Positions 1 through 4,971 are shown, numbered from the stretch's first letter. The stretch is 5,292 nt of DNA from Pseudomonadota bacterium (GCA_023399465.1 JAEWPB010000063.1:1-5292), one strand, 5' to 3'. The notes: generated by a model not told the origin, from the sequence alone. Numbers and translations: made by a program.

Positions 1-44
1 TTCAGCTGTCCGACACCCCAGGGACGCAGGAAAGCCAGAATTGA
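1..44 (+). CDS. 3' end of an upstream gene (13 codons; possibly DUF1036 family)
   Basis: Read from position 3, the frame gives QLSDTPGTQESQN followed by TGA at 42-44. That stop shares one base with the pyk ATG at 44 (TGATG), the usual arrangement of translationally coupled operon genes. Only 13 residues are visible, so there is no domain to judge. In rhizobial genomes the gene directly upstream of pyk is often a small DUF1036 protein; assigning that family here rests on synteny recalled from relatives, not on sequence. The alternative is that these bases are untranslated leader and the open frame is chance. Confidence 0.45.
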   Translation, partial: QLSDTPGTQESQN

Positions 45-1483
45 TGAAGCGGAATCGCAAAGTAAAAATCCTCGCCACGCTCGGCCCGGCCTCTTCCGAC
101 GAGGCGATGATCCAGAAGCTGCATGAAGCCGGCGCCGACCTCTTCCGCATCAACATGAGCCATGCCAGCCACGAGGTGATGCGCGGCCTGATCGAGCGGA
201 TCCGGGCGGTGGAGGCGCGCTGCGGCCGGCCGATCGGCATCCTCGCCGACCTGCAGGGGCCGAAGCTGCGCGTCGGCAGGTTCGCCGACGGCAAGGTCGA
301 GCTCAAGGTCGGCCAGACCTTCACCCTCGACAACCAGGACATCCCCGGCGACAACACCCGCGTCTACCTGCCGCATCCTGAAATTCTGGAAGCGGTCAAG
401 CCCGGCCACCGGCTGCTGATCGACGACGGCAAGCTGCATCTCGACGCGGTCGCCTGCGACGGTAAGAGTATCGTCTGCACCGTCATCTCGGGCACGAGGA
501 TTTCCGACCGCAAGGGCGTCAGCCTGCCGGATACGCTGCTCGGCGTCGGTGCGCTCACCGACAAGGACCGCGCCGATCTCGACGCGGTGCTGGCGACCGA
601 CGAGGTCGACTGGGTGGCGCTGTCGTTCATCCAGCGACCGGAGGATCTCGCCGAGGTGCGCAAGGTGGCGCGCGGCCGGGTCGGGCTGATGTCGAAGATC
701 GAGAAGCCGCAGGCGATCGAGCGCATCGACGAGATCATCGAGCTGTCGGACGCGCTGATGGTGGCGCGCGGCGACCTCGGGGTCGAGATGCCGCTGGAAT
801 CGGTGCCCGGGCTGCAGAAGCAGCTGATCCGCGCCTGCCGCCGCGCCGGCAAGCCGGTGGTGGTCGCCACCCAGATGCTGGAATCGATGATCTCGGCGCC
901 GGTGCCGACGCGCGCGGAAGTTTCCGACGTCGCCACCGCAGTGTTCGAGGGCGCCGACGCGGTGATGCTGTCGGCCGAATCCGCCTCCGGCGACTATCCG
1001 GTCGAGGCGGTGGCGACGATGGCGTCGATCGCCAGCACGGTCGAGCGCGACCCACATTATTCCGGCATCATCTACGCCCAGCGGCCGCTGCCGGAGGCGA
1101 CCGGCGCCGACGCCATCTCGCTGGCGGCGCGGCAGATCGCCGAGACGCTGAAGCTGACGGCGATCGTCTGCTACACCTCGTCGGGCACCACCGGCCTGCG
1201 GGCCGCGCGCGAGCGGCCGCAGGTGCCGATTCTGGCGCTGTCGCCGATCCTCAAGACGGCGCGGCGGCTGTCGGTGGTCTGGGGCCTGCACTGCGTCGTC
1301 ACCGGCGACGCCACCGACCTCGACGACATCGTCAACCGCGCCTGCCGGATCGTCACTTCCGAGGGCTTCGGCAAGCCCGGCGACCGGGTGATCATCTCGG
1401 CCGGCGTGCCGCTCGGCACCCCCGGCGCAACCAACATGCTCCGGATCGCCTATATCAGCTCCGACGGCCTCAGCGGCGTCTGA
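44..1483 (+). CDS. pyk: Pyruvate kinase
   Basis: Cytoplasmic enzyme that transfers phosphate from phosphoenolpyruvate to ADP, giving pyruvate and ATP at the last step of glycolysis/Entner-Doudoroff. The 479-residue protein is full length for the family. Numbered from the ATG at 44, visible motifs are: KILATLGPASS near 8-18; FRINMSHAS near 34-42; the nucleotide-site ADLQGPKLR near 68-76; SKIEKPQAIERI near 217-228, with the catalytic lysine; the metal-binding ARGDLGVEMP near 241-250; ATQMLESM near 275-282; PTRAEVSDVA near 288-297; and MLSAESASGDYP near 308-319, where many homologs have SGETA. Residues after about 345 form the C-terminal domain. A TTG at 41 is in frame, but ATG at 44 is preferred because it overlaps the preceding stop and gives the normal MKRNRKVKI N-terminus. 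An AGGAAA at 28-33 can serve as ribosome binding site. No promoter lies in the window, so it is probably co-transcribed with the gene upstream. Confidence 0.97.
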   Translation: MKRNRKVKILATLGPASSDEAMIQKLHEAGADLFRINMSHASHEVMRGLIERIRAVEARCGRPIGILADLQGPKLRVGRFADGKVELKVGQTFTLDNQDIPGDNTRVYLPHPEILEAVKPGHRLLIDDGKLHLDAVACDGKSIVCTVISGTRISDRKGVSLPDTLLGVGALTDKDRADLDAVLATDEVDWVALSFIQRPEDLAEVRKVARGRVGLMSKIEKPQAIERIDEIIELSDALMVARGDLGVEMPLESVPGLQKQLIRACRRAGKPVVVATQMLESMISAPVPTRAEVSDVATAVFEGADAVMLSAESASGDYPVEAVATMASIASTVERDPHYSGIIYAQRPLPEATGADAISLAARQIAETLKLTAIVCYTSSGTTGLRAARERPQVPILALSPILKTARRLSVVWGLHCVVTGDATDLDDIVNRACRIVTSEGFGKPGDRVIISAGVPLGTPGATNMLRIAYISSDGLSGV

Positions 1484-1506
1484 ACGAACACCACCCTGGA
1501 ATGACG

Positions 1507-1532
1507 AAAGCCCGCATGTCGCGGGCTTTTTT
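1507..1532 (+). terminator. Rho-independent terminator after pyk, between convergent genes
   Basis: AAAGCCCGC (1507-1515) pairs perfectly with GCGGGCTTT (1521-1529) around a 5-nt loop and runs into six T at 1527-1532. It lies 24 nt after the pyk stop. On the minus strand the same hairpin sits 32 nt beyond the TPR gene stop but is followed by only three T, so it may also end that transcript, less efficiently. Confidence 0.88.
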
Positions 1533-1563
1533 CGTGGAGAGGGGGGTGCGCCGGCGTATCCGG

Positions 1564-2181
1564 TCAGATGCCGCGACCGGCAATCTTTTCGGCAAGCGTG
1601 CTGACCTGCTCCTGGGCGCGGCGGTCCGCCGGGTAAACCTCGAGCAACTGCTCCCAGGCCTTCAGCGCAAGTTCGTCGTTGCTGCGTTCGGCCAGGATGG
1701 TCGCCAGGCCGGACAGCGCGCCGATGTGGCGCGGTTCGATGGCGAGGACCTGGTTGAGGTCGGCCATCGCCTTGCGCTTGTTCCCCATCAGGAAATGCAG
1801 TTTTGCGCGATGGTTCCAGCCTTCGGCAAAGTCCGGCTTCAGGATGGTGATCTGGTCGAGAAAGTCGAGAGCGGCGTCATTGCGCTTGTTGCGCACGGCC
1901 TCGTCCGACCACTGCATCAGAAGGTTGATGGTGGCGCTGCCGGAATCGGTGAGTTCGGTGCGAATGAGTTCGGTGGTGGTCTTTGCGGCGTCCGGATCAC
2001 GCTGCCGCTTCAGGTCGCTGAACAACTGGTTCAGACGTTCTGTCCGGGAGAGGGTGGTGGACCTGCTGTTGTCTTCGACCAGCTTTTCGGTGGCATGTGA
2101 GATCGTTGCCGTCGCGAGAGGAGCGATCAGGCCGACTGCCAGCAGCGTGGTCAAGACACGAAAACAGCGCATGGCGAACAT
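1564..2181 (-). CDS. Exported tetratricopeptide-repeat (TPR) protein
   Basis: A protein of about 205 residues with an N-terminal signal peptide. A short basic stretch with RCFR is followed by a hydrophobic core (VLTTLLAVGLIAPLATA) and a small-residue site, ISHA before TEK near residue 30, so a periplasmic location is likely. Residues 87-186 form about three TPR units. The second (AEGWNHRAKLHFLMGN to LAIEP) and third (IGALSGLATILAER to LEVYP) are the clearest, with the alternating W/L/G/A/P pattern of the repeat. TPRs usually mediate protein-protein contacts; no partner or enzyme domain is visible. The start is uncertain. ATG at 2181 is chosen because it gives a normal signal peptide; ATG at 2172 is almost as good, and ATG at 2229 would add 16 basic residues. 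None has a clear Shine-Dalgarno. An upstream GTG at 2274 falls inside a likely terminator and is rejected. The gene follows rpmJ on the same strand and converges on pyk. Confidence 0.82.
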   Translation of the reverse strand: MFAMRCFRVLTTLLAVGLIAPLATATISHATEKLVEDNSRSTTLSRTERLNQLFSDLKRQRDPDAAKTTTELIRTELTDSGSATINLLMQWSDEAVRNKRNDAALDFLDQITILKPDFAEGWNHRAKLHFLMGNKRKAMADLNQVLAIEPRHIGALSGLATILAERSNDELALKAWEQLLEVYPADRRAQEQVSTLAEKIAGRGI

Positions 2182-2207
2182 GATAATTCGCCAGCGCCGA
2201 AGATCAA
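2180..2207 (-). promoter_or_regulatory. Possible promoter for the TPR gene
   Basis: On the minus strand, TTGATC (2202-2207) and TATCAT (2180-2185) are separated by 16 nt and match the sigma-70 consensus at 4/6 and 5/6. Transcription would start about 8 nt on, at the ATG at 2172, which would make a leaderless message. It overlaps the ATG at 2181, so if real it favours the 2172 start. No independent support. Confidence 0.25.
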
Positions 2208-2239
2208 ACTGAATTTTCCGCAATCGCATGGGAATGCGG

Positions 2240-2292
2240 AAAAACCCGTCGGCAGTGCGCAGTGATGCGCTCACCGAAGCCGGGCCGACGAG
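2240..2292 (-). terminator. Possible terminator downstream of rpmJ
   Basis: On the minus strand, CTCGTCGGC (2284-2292) can pair with GCCGACGGG (2245-2253), 9 bp with one G-T, followed directly by TTTTT (2240-2244). The 30-nt loop is long, but an internal hairpin can fill it: GTG and CGCA on one side against TGCGCAC on the other. The structure begins only 5 nt after the rpmJ stop. The position and T-run suggest a terminator; the large loop lowers confidence. Confidence 0.5.
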
Positions 2293-2297
2293 GGCAA

Positions 2298-2423
2298 TCA
2301 GCCCTGACGAGCCTTGAAGCGCGGGTTCAGCTTGTTGATGATGTAGATGCGTCCCTTGCGACGAACCAGACGGTTGTCACGATGACGAGCCTTGAGCGAC
2401 TTGAGCGAATTCTTGATCTTCAT
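2298..2423 (-). CDS. rpmJ: 50S ribosomal protein L36, zinc-free type
   Basis: A 41-residue, highly basic protein ([20 protein letters not shown], ending RFKARQG) that is immediately recognisable as bacterial ribosomal protein bL36, a component of the large subunit. It has no cysteine and so lacks the zinc-binding residues of the short (about 37 aa) form; it belongs to the longer form called YkgO in E. coli. In alphaproteobacteria this form is commonly the standard copy, so its presence does not by itself imply zinc-starvation control. It starts at ATG 2423 with a weak GGA seven bases upstream and ends in TGA. A sigma-70-like promoter at 2519-2547 and a hairpin at 2484-2503 lie upstream, and a possible terminator follows, so the gene is probably transcribed alone. 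Confidence 0.97.
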
Positions 2424-2483
2424 TTTTCGATCCGCATGGTTGGCGGGGAATTCTTCATTCGCCCGGCATCTTTAACAATCAAA

Positions 2484-2503
2484 AGCGCGCCGCGGGGCGC
2501 GCT
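2484..2503 (-). terminator. GC-rich hairpin between purK and rpmJ (purK terminator or rpmJ leader hairpin)
   Basis: AGCGCGCC (2484-2491) and GGCGCGCT (2496-2503) form a perfect 8-bp stem with a 4-nt loop. On the minus strand, TTTT (2481-2484, the first T being the last stem base) follows; on the plus strand, CTTTT follows. It lies about 105 nt past the purK stop and is the best terminator candidate for the DUF465-purE-purK operon. However, the likely rpmJ promoter (2519-2547) lies between purK and the hairpin, so the hairpin would also be at about +8 of the rpmJ message. Confidence 0.6.
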
Positions 2504-2518
2504 CTTTTGGATGGCAGG

Positions 2519-2547
2519 CAAATACCCCGTTGGTCCAATCGTGTCAA
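2519..2547 (-). promoter_or_regulatory. Sigma-70-type promoter, probably for rpmJ
   Basis: On the minus strand, a perfect TTGACA (2542-2547) is followed after 17 nt by TATTTG (2519-2524). Read as the rhizobial pattern CTTGAC-N17-CTATAT, the boxes are GTTGAC and GTATTT. Transcription would begin near 2511-2513, giving an rpmJ leader of about 88 nt. The -10 box is only a partial match. The spacer contains the palindrome TTGGACCAA (2530-2538). Confidence 0.52.
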
Positions 2548-2607
2548 CCGCCGTTGGCCGCATTTGCTGGGGTGCGGGCGGTTTTCCAGCATTGTTGCCG
2601 GAAGGAA

Positions 2608-3666
2608 TTACCGAGTCAATTCGGTGACATGCCCCATCTTGCGACCCGGTCGCGCTTCGGTCTTTCCGTAGAGGTGGACCATCGCCTCGTTGCGCGCCAG
2701 CCAGTCGCCGAGTTGATCGATGTCGTCGCCGATCAGGTTGGTCATGACGCAATCGGAGTGCCGCATCGGATTGCCGAGCGTCAGGCCGGTCACGGCGCGA
2801 ACATGCTGCTCGAACTGCGAGATGACGCAGGCGGCCTCCGTCCAGTGGCCGGAATTGTGCACCCGCGGGGCGATCTCGTTGGCAACCAGGCTGCCATCGG
2901 GAAGCATGAAGAACTCGATGCCGATGACGCCGACGTAATCGAGTGCCTTGAGCAGCTTCTCGGCGTCGTCATGCGCCGCGGCCTCGGTATCGGTGCCGAT
3001 TCGGGCGGGGACCGTCGAGGTATGCAGGATGCCGTTGAGATGGACATTTTCCGCCGGATCGTAGCAGGCGACCAGGCCTTCCGGGCTGCGGGCGGCGATG
3101 ATCGAGATCTCGCGCTCGAAGGCGACGAAGCTCTCCAGAATCAGCGGCACGCCACCGAGCGCATCGAACGCGCCTTCCGGGCTGTCGCCGGCGGACGCGA
3201 ACACGCGCTGGCCCTTGCCGTCGTAGCCGAGGCGTCGGGTCTTCAGCACGCCCTTTCCGTCAAACTCGGCGAGTGCGGCCTCCAGGTCGGCCTGGCTGTC
3301 GACGGCACGAAACGCTGCGGTCGGTATGCCGCAGGCATTGAGGAACCGTTTCTCGACGAGGCGATCCTGCGCCACTTCGAGGGCCTTCGGTGGCGGATAG
3401 ACGGTGACGTCGCGGGCGAGCGCTTCGGCAGCCGCGACCGGGACATTCTCGAATTCGTAGGTCACGACGTCGCAAGCGGCCGCAAGTTCCGCAAGTGCGG
3501 CGGGGTCGTCATAGGCGGCGACGATCTGGCGATTGGCGACCTGGGCCGCAGGGCAGTCAGCCTGGGGTTCGAGGACGACGACCCGGTAGCTGAGGCGGGC
3601 GGCGGCCATGGCGAGCATCCGGCCGAGCTGGCCTCCGCCGATTATTCCGATTGTCTTCAGGGTCAT
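2608..3666 (-). CDS. purK: N5-carboxyaminoimidazole ribonucleotide synthase (PurK)
   Basis: A 352-residue cytoplasmic ATP-grasp enzyme of purine synthesis. It uses ATP and bicarbonate to convert AIR to N5-CAIR, the substrate of PurE; the length fits the family (about 355). Visible landmarks: nucleotide-fold GGGQLGRM (10-17); EFENVP (71-76); KTRRLGYDGKGQ (142-152), part of the ATP-grasp core; LESFVAFEREIS near 177-188; the metal and substrate region NEIAPRVHNSGHWT (263-276); and YGK with GRKMGH near the C-terminus. The start at ATG 3666 gives the normal MTLKTIGIIGGGQLG N-terminus. The frame stays open further upstream, but that extension lies within purE and has no PurK character. The ATG overlaps the purE stop by 4 nt (ATGA), so translation is probably coupled; only a weak GGA-like ribosome site is seen. 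All conserved blocks look intact. Confidence 0.97.
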   Translation of the reverse strand: MTLKTIGIIGGGQLGRMLAMAAARLSYRVVVLEPQADCPAAQVANRQIVAAYDDPAALAELAAACDVVTYEFENVPVAAAEALARDVTVYPPPKALEVAQDRLVEKRFLNACGIPTAAFRAVDSQADLEAALAEFDGKGVLKTRRLGYDGKGQRVFASAGDSPEGAFDALGGVPLILESFVAFEREISIIAARSPEGLVACYDPAENVHLNGILHTSTVPARIGTDTEAAAHDDAEKLLKALDYVGVIGIEFFMLPDGSLVANEIAPRVHNSGHWTEAACVISQFEQHVRAVTGLTLGNPMRHSDCVMTNLIGDDIDQLGDWLARNEAMVHLYGKTEARPGRKMGHVTELTR

Positions 3667-4163
3667 GCAGGCTCGTCCATGGGATATTCGGCGACGGCGG
3701 CGCTCTGGCGCGCACGCCATTCGTCAAGGCGATCGGCGAGATCGTCATCGGAAAGGGCCAGTACGGCGGCGGCGAGCAGCGCGGCATTGACCGCGCCGGC
3801 CCGGCCGATGGCAAGCGTGCCGACCGGAATGCCTGCCGGCATCTGCACGATCGACAGCAGGCTGTCCTGGCCGGAAAGGGCCTTCGATTGCACCGGCACG
3901 CCGAACACCGGCAGCGGCGTCATCGAGGCGGCCATGCCGGGAAGGTGGGCCGCACCGCCGGCGCCGGCGATGATGACCTTGAAGCCTTCGTTGCGGGCGC
4001 CCTTGGCGAAGTCGAACAGGCGGTCGGGGGTGCGATGGGCGGAGATGATGCGCGCCTCATAGGCGACATCGAGGGCTTCGAGCGTGTCGGCGGCGTTCTT
4101 CATGGTTTCCCAGTCGGACTGGCTGCCCATGATGATCGCCACGGGCGGTCGTTCTGACGTCAT
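3663..4163 (-). CDS. purE: N5-carboxyaminoimidazole ribonucleotide mutase (PurE, class I)
   Basis: A 166-residue cytoplasmic enzyme that moves the carboxyl group of N5-CAIR to give CAIR, the step after PurK in purine synthesis. Key blocks: GSQSDW (13-18); SAHRTP (41-46), whose His43 matches the catalytic histidine of E. coli PurE (His45); AGAGGAAHLPGM (66-77); and GVPVQSKALSGQDSLLSIVQ followed by MPAGIPVGTLAIG (88-120). These are class I (bacterial mutase) features, consistent with the adjacent purK. It starts at ATG 4163 with a strong AAGGAGA seven bases upstream. The start lies 17 nt after the stop of the DUF465 gene, so the three genes appear to form one operon: DUF465, purE, purK. Confidence 0.98.
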   Translation of the reverse strand: MTSERPPVAIIMGSQSDWETMKNAADTLEALDVAYEARIISAHRTPDRLFDFAKGARNEGFKVIIAGAGGAAHLPGMAASMTPLPVFGVPVQSKALSGQDSLLSIVQMPAGIPVGTLAIGRAGAVNAALLAAAVLALSDDDLADRLDEWRARQSAAVAEYPMDEPA

Positions 4164-4170
4164 GAAGACA

Positions 4171-4177
4171 TCTCCTT
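4171..4177 (-). promoter_or_regulatory. Strong ribosome binding site of purE
   Basis: The minus strand reads AAGGAGA, spaced 7 nt from the ATG at 4163. It is the best Shine-Dalgarno in the minus-strand block, and it fixes the purE start. It lies within the 17 nt between the DUF465 stop and purE. Confidence 0.8.
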
Positions 4178-4180
4178 GGC

Positions 4181-4384
4181 TTAGGCTATGATATCCGGAA
4201 TGATCTGGTCCTCAAGCTGCGACAGCTTGTCTTTCAGTACCAGCTTCTTTTTCTTCATCCGCTGGATGCGCAATGCGTCACAGCCGGTTTCGATCATGGC
4301 GTTGATCGCCGCATCGTAATCTTCGTGCTCCTGGCGAAGGCGTGCCACCATCAGTCTGATCTCCGCCTGTTCCTGATCGGCCAT
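4181..4384 (-). CDS. Small coiled-coil protein, DUF465/YdcH family
   Basis: A 67-residue, charged, mostly helical protein with no cysteine-rich site, signal peptide or membrane segment. The pattern LRQEHEDYDAAINAM (16-30), then DALRIQRMKKKKLVLKDKLS (36-55) and QLEDQI, is typical of the DUF465 (YdcH) family, whose molecular role is not established. It starts at ATG 4384 with a weak GGTGG upstream, and the frame begins right after the divergent intergenic region. It is the first gene of the apparent DUF465-purE-purK operon, ending 17 nt before purE. That linkage does not show it acts in purine synthesis. A second family member is encoded divergently at 4614-4790; both share the K(K/R)(K/R)KLxxKD core. 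Confidence 0.92.
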   Translation of the reverse strand: MADQEQAEIRLMVARLRQEHEDYDAAINAMIETGCDALRIQRMKKKKLVLKDKLSQLEDQIIPDIIA

Positions 4385-4613
4385 TTCGCCACCCCGTTAT
4401 TGCTTCGGACAGTCTCTTCCGGTTGCGGATGATTTGCCAAGCTCCTACCACCAAAAGCATAAAACGGGAAGTTGGTTACGATCACGAATTTGCCCCGGAT
4501 GCGTCAATTTTTCGCCTTCGACAAAGCAGGATGGACGTGGCAGAGTGCCGGTGTTGAAACCTGGAATCCCGGCGTCAAAGGCCGGGATAGGGATGTAAGG
4601 AAGGACGTGACAA
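4385..4613. promoter_or_regulatory. 229-nt divergent intergenic region between two DUF465 genes
   Basis: This region must hold the start signals of the minus-strand DUF465-purE-purK operon and of the plus-strand 58-aa DUF465 gene. It is more AT-rich than its surroundings at 4440-4520. On the plus strand, TTGCCA (4434-4439), an 18-nt gap and CATAAA (4458-4463) are a fair sigma-70 match; this would give a leader of about 140 nt. On the minus strand, TTGACG (4502-4507) and TATGCT (within 4456-4463) each look promoter-like but are not at a matching spacing. No promoter is convincing. The other visible element is the perfect inverted repeat at 4566-4588. Confidence 0.5.
4566..4588 (+). repeat. Perfect inverted repeat in the leader of the 58-aa DUF465 gene
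   Basis: ATCCCGGC (4566-4573) and GCCGGGAT (4581-4588) form a perfect 8-bp stem with a 7-nt loop. It ends 12 nt before the AAGGA ribosome site (4601-4605) and 25 nt before the ATG. There is no T-run on either strand, so it is not a standard terminator. It could be a leader hairpin or an operator. Confidence 0.55.
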
Positions 4614-4790
4614 ATGACCATTCAGGCTCATCTTGCTTCGCTCGAAAAAAAGCATGTTGCACTCGAAGAAGAGCTGCACCTTGCCTTGACGTCGCCCTCC
4701 GTCGACGATCAGGAAATCGCCGAGCTCAAGCGCCGCAAGCTGCGGATCAAGGATGAGATGGAGCGCCTGAGAGCCTCTACCAAGCACTGA
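4614..4790 (+). CDS. Very small coiled-coil protein, DUF465/YdcH family
   Basis: A 58-residue protein beginning MTIQAHLASLEKKHVALEEE and ending RLRASTKH, below the length cut-off of many gene finders. It follows the DUF465 pattern: L..LE.KH..LE.EL at 7-21, a turn with SPSVDD at 27-32, then EIAELKRRKLRIKDEMERL (34-52) with the K-x-K-L-x-x-K-D core. It is predicted to be a helical hairpin or coiled coil, soluble, with no known function. The start at ATG 4614 is well supported by AAGGA at 4601-4605, eight bases upstream. It is a paralog of the divergent gene at 4181-4384 but shorter and without the KKKK run. Other open frames over this stretch lack family character. No terminator with a T-run follows; strong inverted repeats begin about 35 nt downstream. 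Confidence 0.9.
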   Translation: MTIQAHLASLEKKHVALEEELHLALTSPSVDDQEIAELKRRKLRIKDEMERLRASTKH

Positions 4791-4824
4791 CGTCAATCCA
4801 TCAGGATTTCTTCACCCAAGAACG

Positions 4825-4919
4825 GAGTACCCGAAGCCTGCAGTAAGACTACTCTGCATACCGAACAGAACCAGGATTCAGTGCCCTGATATTCTTCGGA
4901 CAATGCGCGTTGGGTACTC
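4825..4919. other. Possible structured RNA element (orientation unknown)
   Basis: Perfect 8-bp arms GAGTACCC (4825-4832) and GGGTACTC (4912-4919) enclose a series of nested pairs found by eye: GCAT (4856-4859) with ATGC (4903-4906), CCGAA (4861-4865) with TTCGG (4895-4899), GAA (4868-4870) with TTC (4892-4894), and CAGG (4872-4875) with CCTG (4885-4888). The result is a rod: a closing stem, an asymmetric internal bubble (23 nt against about 5), then a bulged terminal stem. The bubble's long side can itself form a small hairpin (TGCAG 4839-4843 with CTGCA 4854-4858). No clear promoter or terminator supports a discrete RNA. It could also be a 3'-UTR structure or chance. Confidence 0.3.
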
Positions 4920-4928
4920 ACTTTCCCC

Positions 4929-4947
4929 GGTGGCCCGATGGGCCACC
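4929..4947. repeat. Perfect GC-rich inverted repeat
   Basis: GGTGGCCC (4929-4936) and GGGCCACC (4940-4947) are perfect 8-bp arms with a 3-nt GAT loop. An alternative hairpin, CGATGG (4936-4941) with CCATCG (4946-4951), uses overlapping bases and cannot form at the same time. Neither strand has a T-run after it. Confidence 0.65.
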
Positions 4948-4951
4948 ATCG

Positions 4952-4971
4952 AGGAGCCGATCGTCGCTCCT
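4952..4971. repeat. Second inverted repeat beyond the ArsR gene
   Basis: AGGAGC (4952-4957) and GCTCCT (4966-4971) are perfect 6-bp arms around 8 nt containing the palindrome CGATCG. On the minus strand it lies 35 nt after the ArsR stop and could be part of a 3'-end structure, but TCGATGG rather than a T-run follows. Confidence 0.45.

Noticed and set aside
2..1291. Long open frame (429 codons) on the minus strand across pyk
   Set aside because: It is antisense to a complete pyruvate kinase, rich in Arg/His/Asp in the way typical of antisense frames of GC-rich genes, and has no family motif.
1501..2100. Plus-strand frame of about 199 codons opposite the TPR gene
   Set aside because: It starts inside the pyk terminator, has no ribosome site and no motif; the minus-strand TPR protein has a clear signal peptide and repeats.
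2182..2274. N-terminal extension of the TPR protein to GTG 2274
   Set aside because: The extension crosses a probable terminator and would bury the signal peptide behind 30 mostly basic residues.
2530..4062. Long open frame (510 codons) on the plus strand across purK and purE
   Set aside because: It is antisense to two complete conserved enzymes. The open frame follows from GC-rich third positions; no domain is recognisable.
4424..4440. Sigma-54-like sequence on the minus strand (TTGGCA with a GC about 10 nt on)
   Set aside because: The -12 element reads CCGC rather than TTGC and the bases after TGGCA do not match; judged a chance partial match.
4472..4756. Plus-strand frame of 94 codons over the 58-aa DUF465 gene
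   Set aside because: It is in a different frame from the DUF465 protein, which has a family pattern and a well-spaced AAGGA site.
4808..4822. Small hairpin TTCTT/AAGAA with loop CACCC
   Set aside because: Only 5 bp and AT-rich, with no T-run; too weak to call a terminator for the 58-aa gene.
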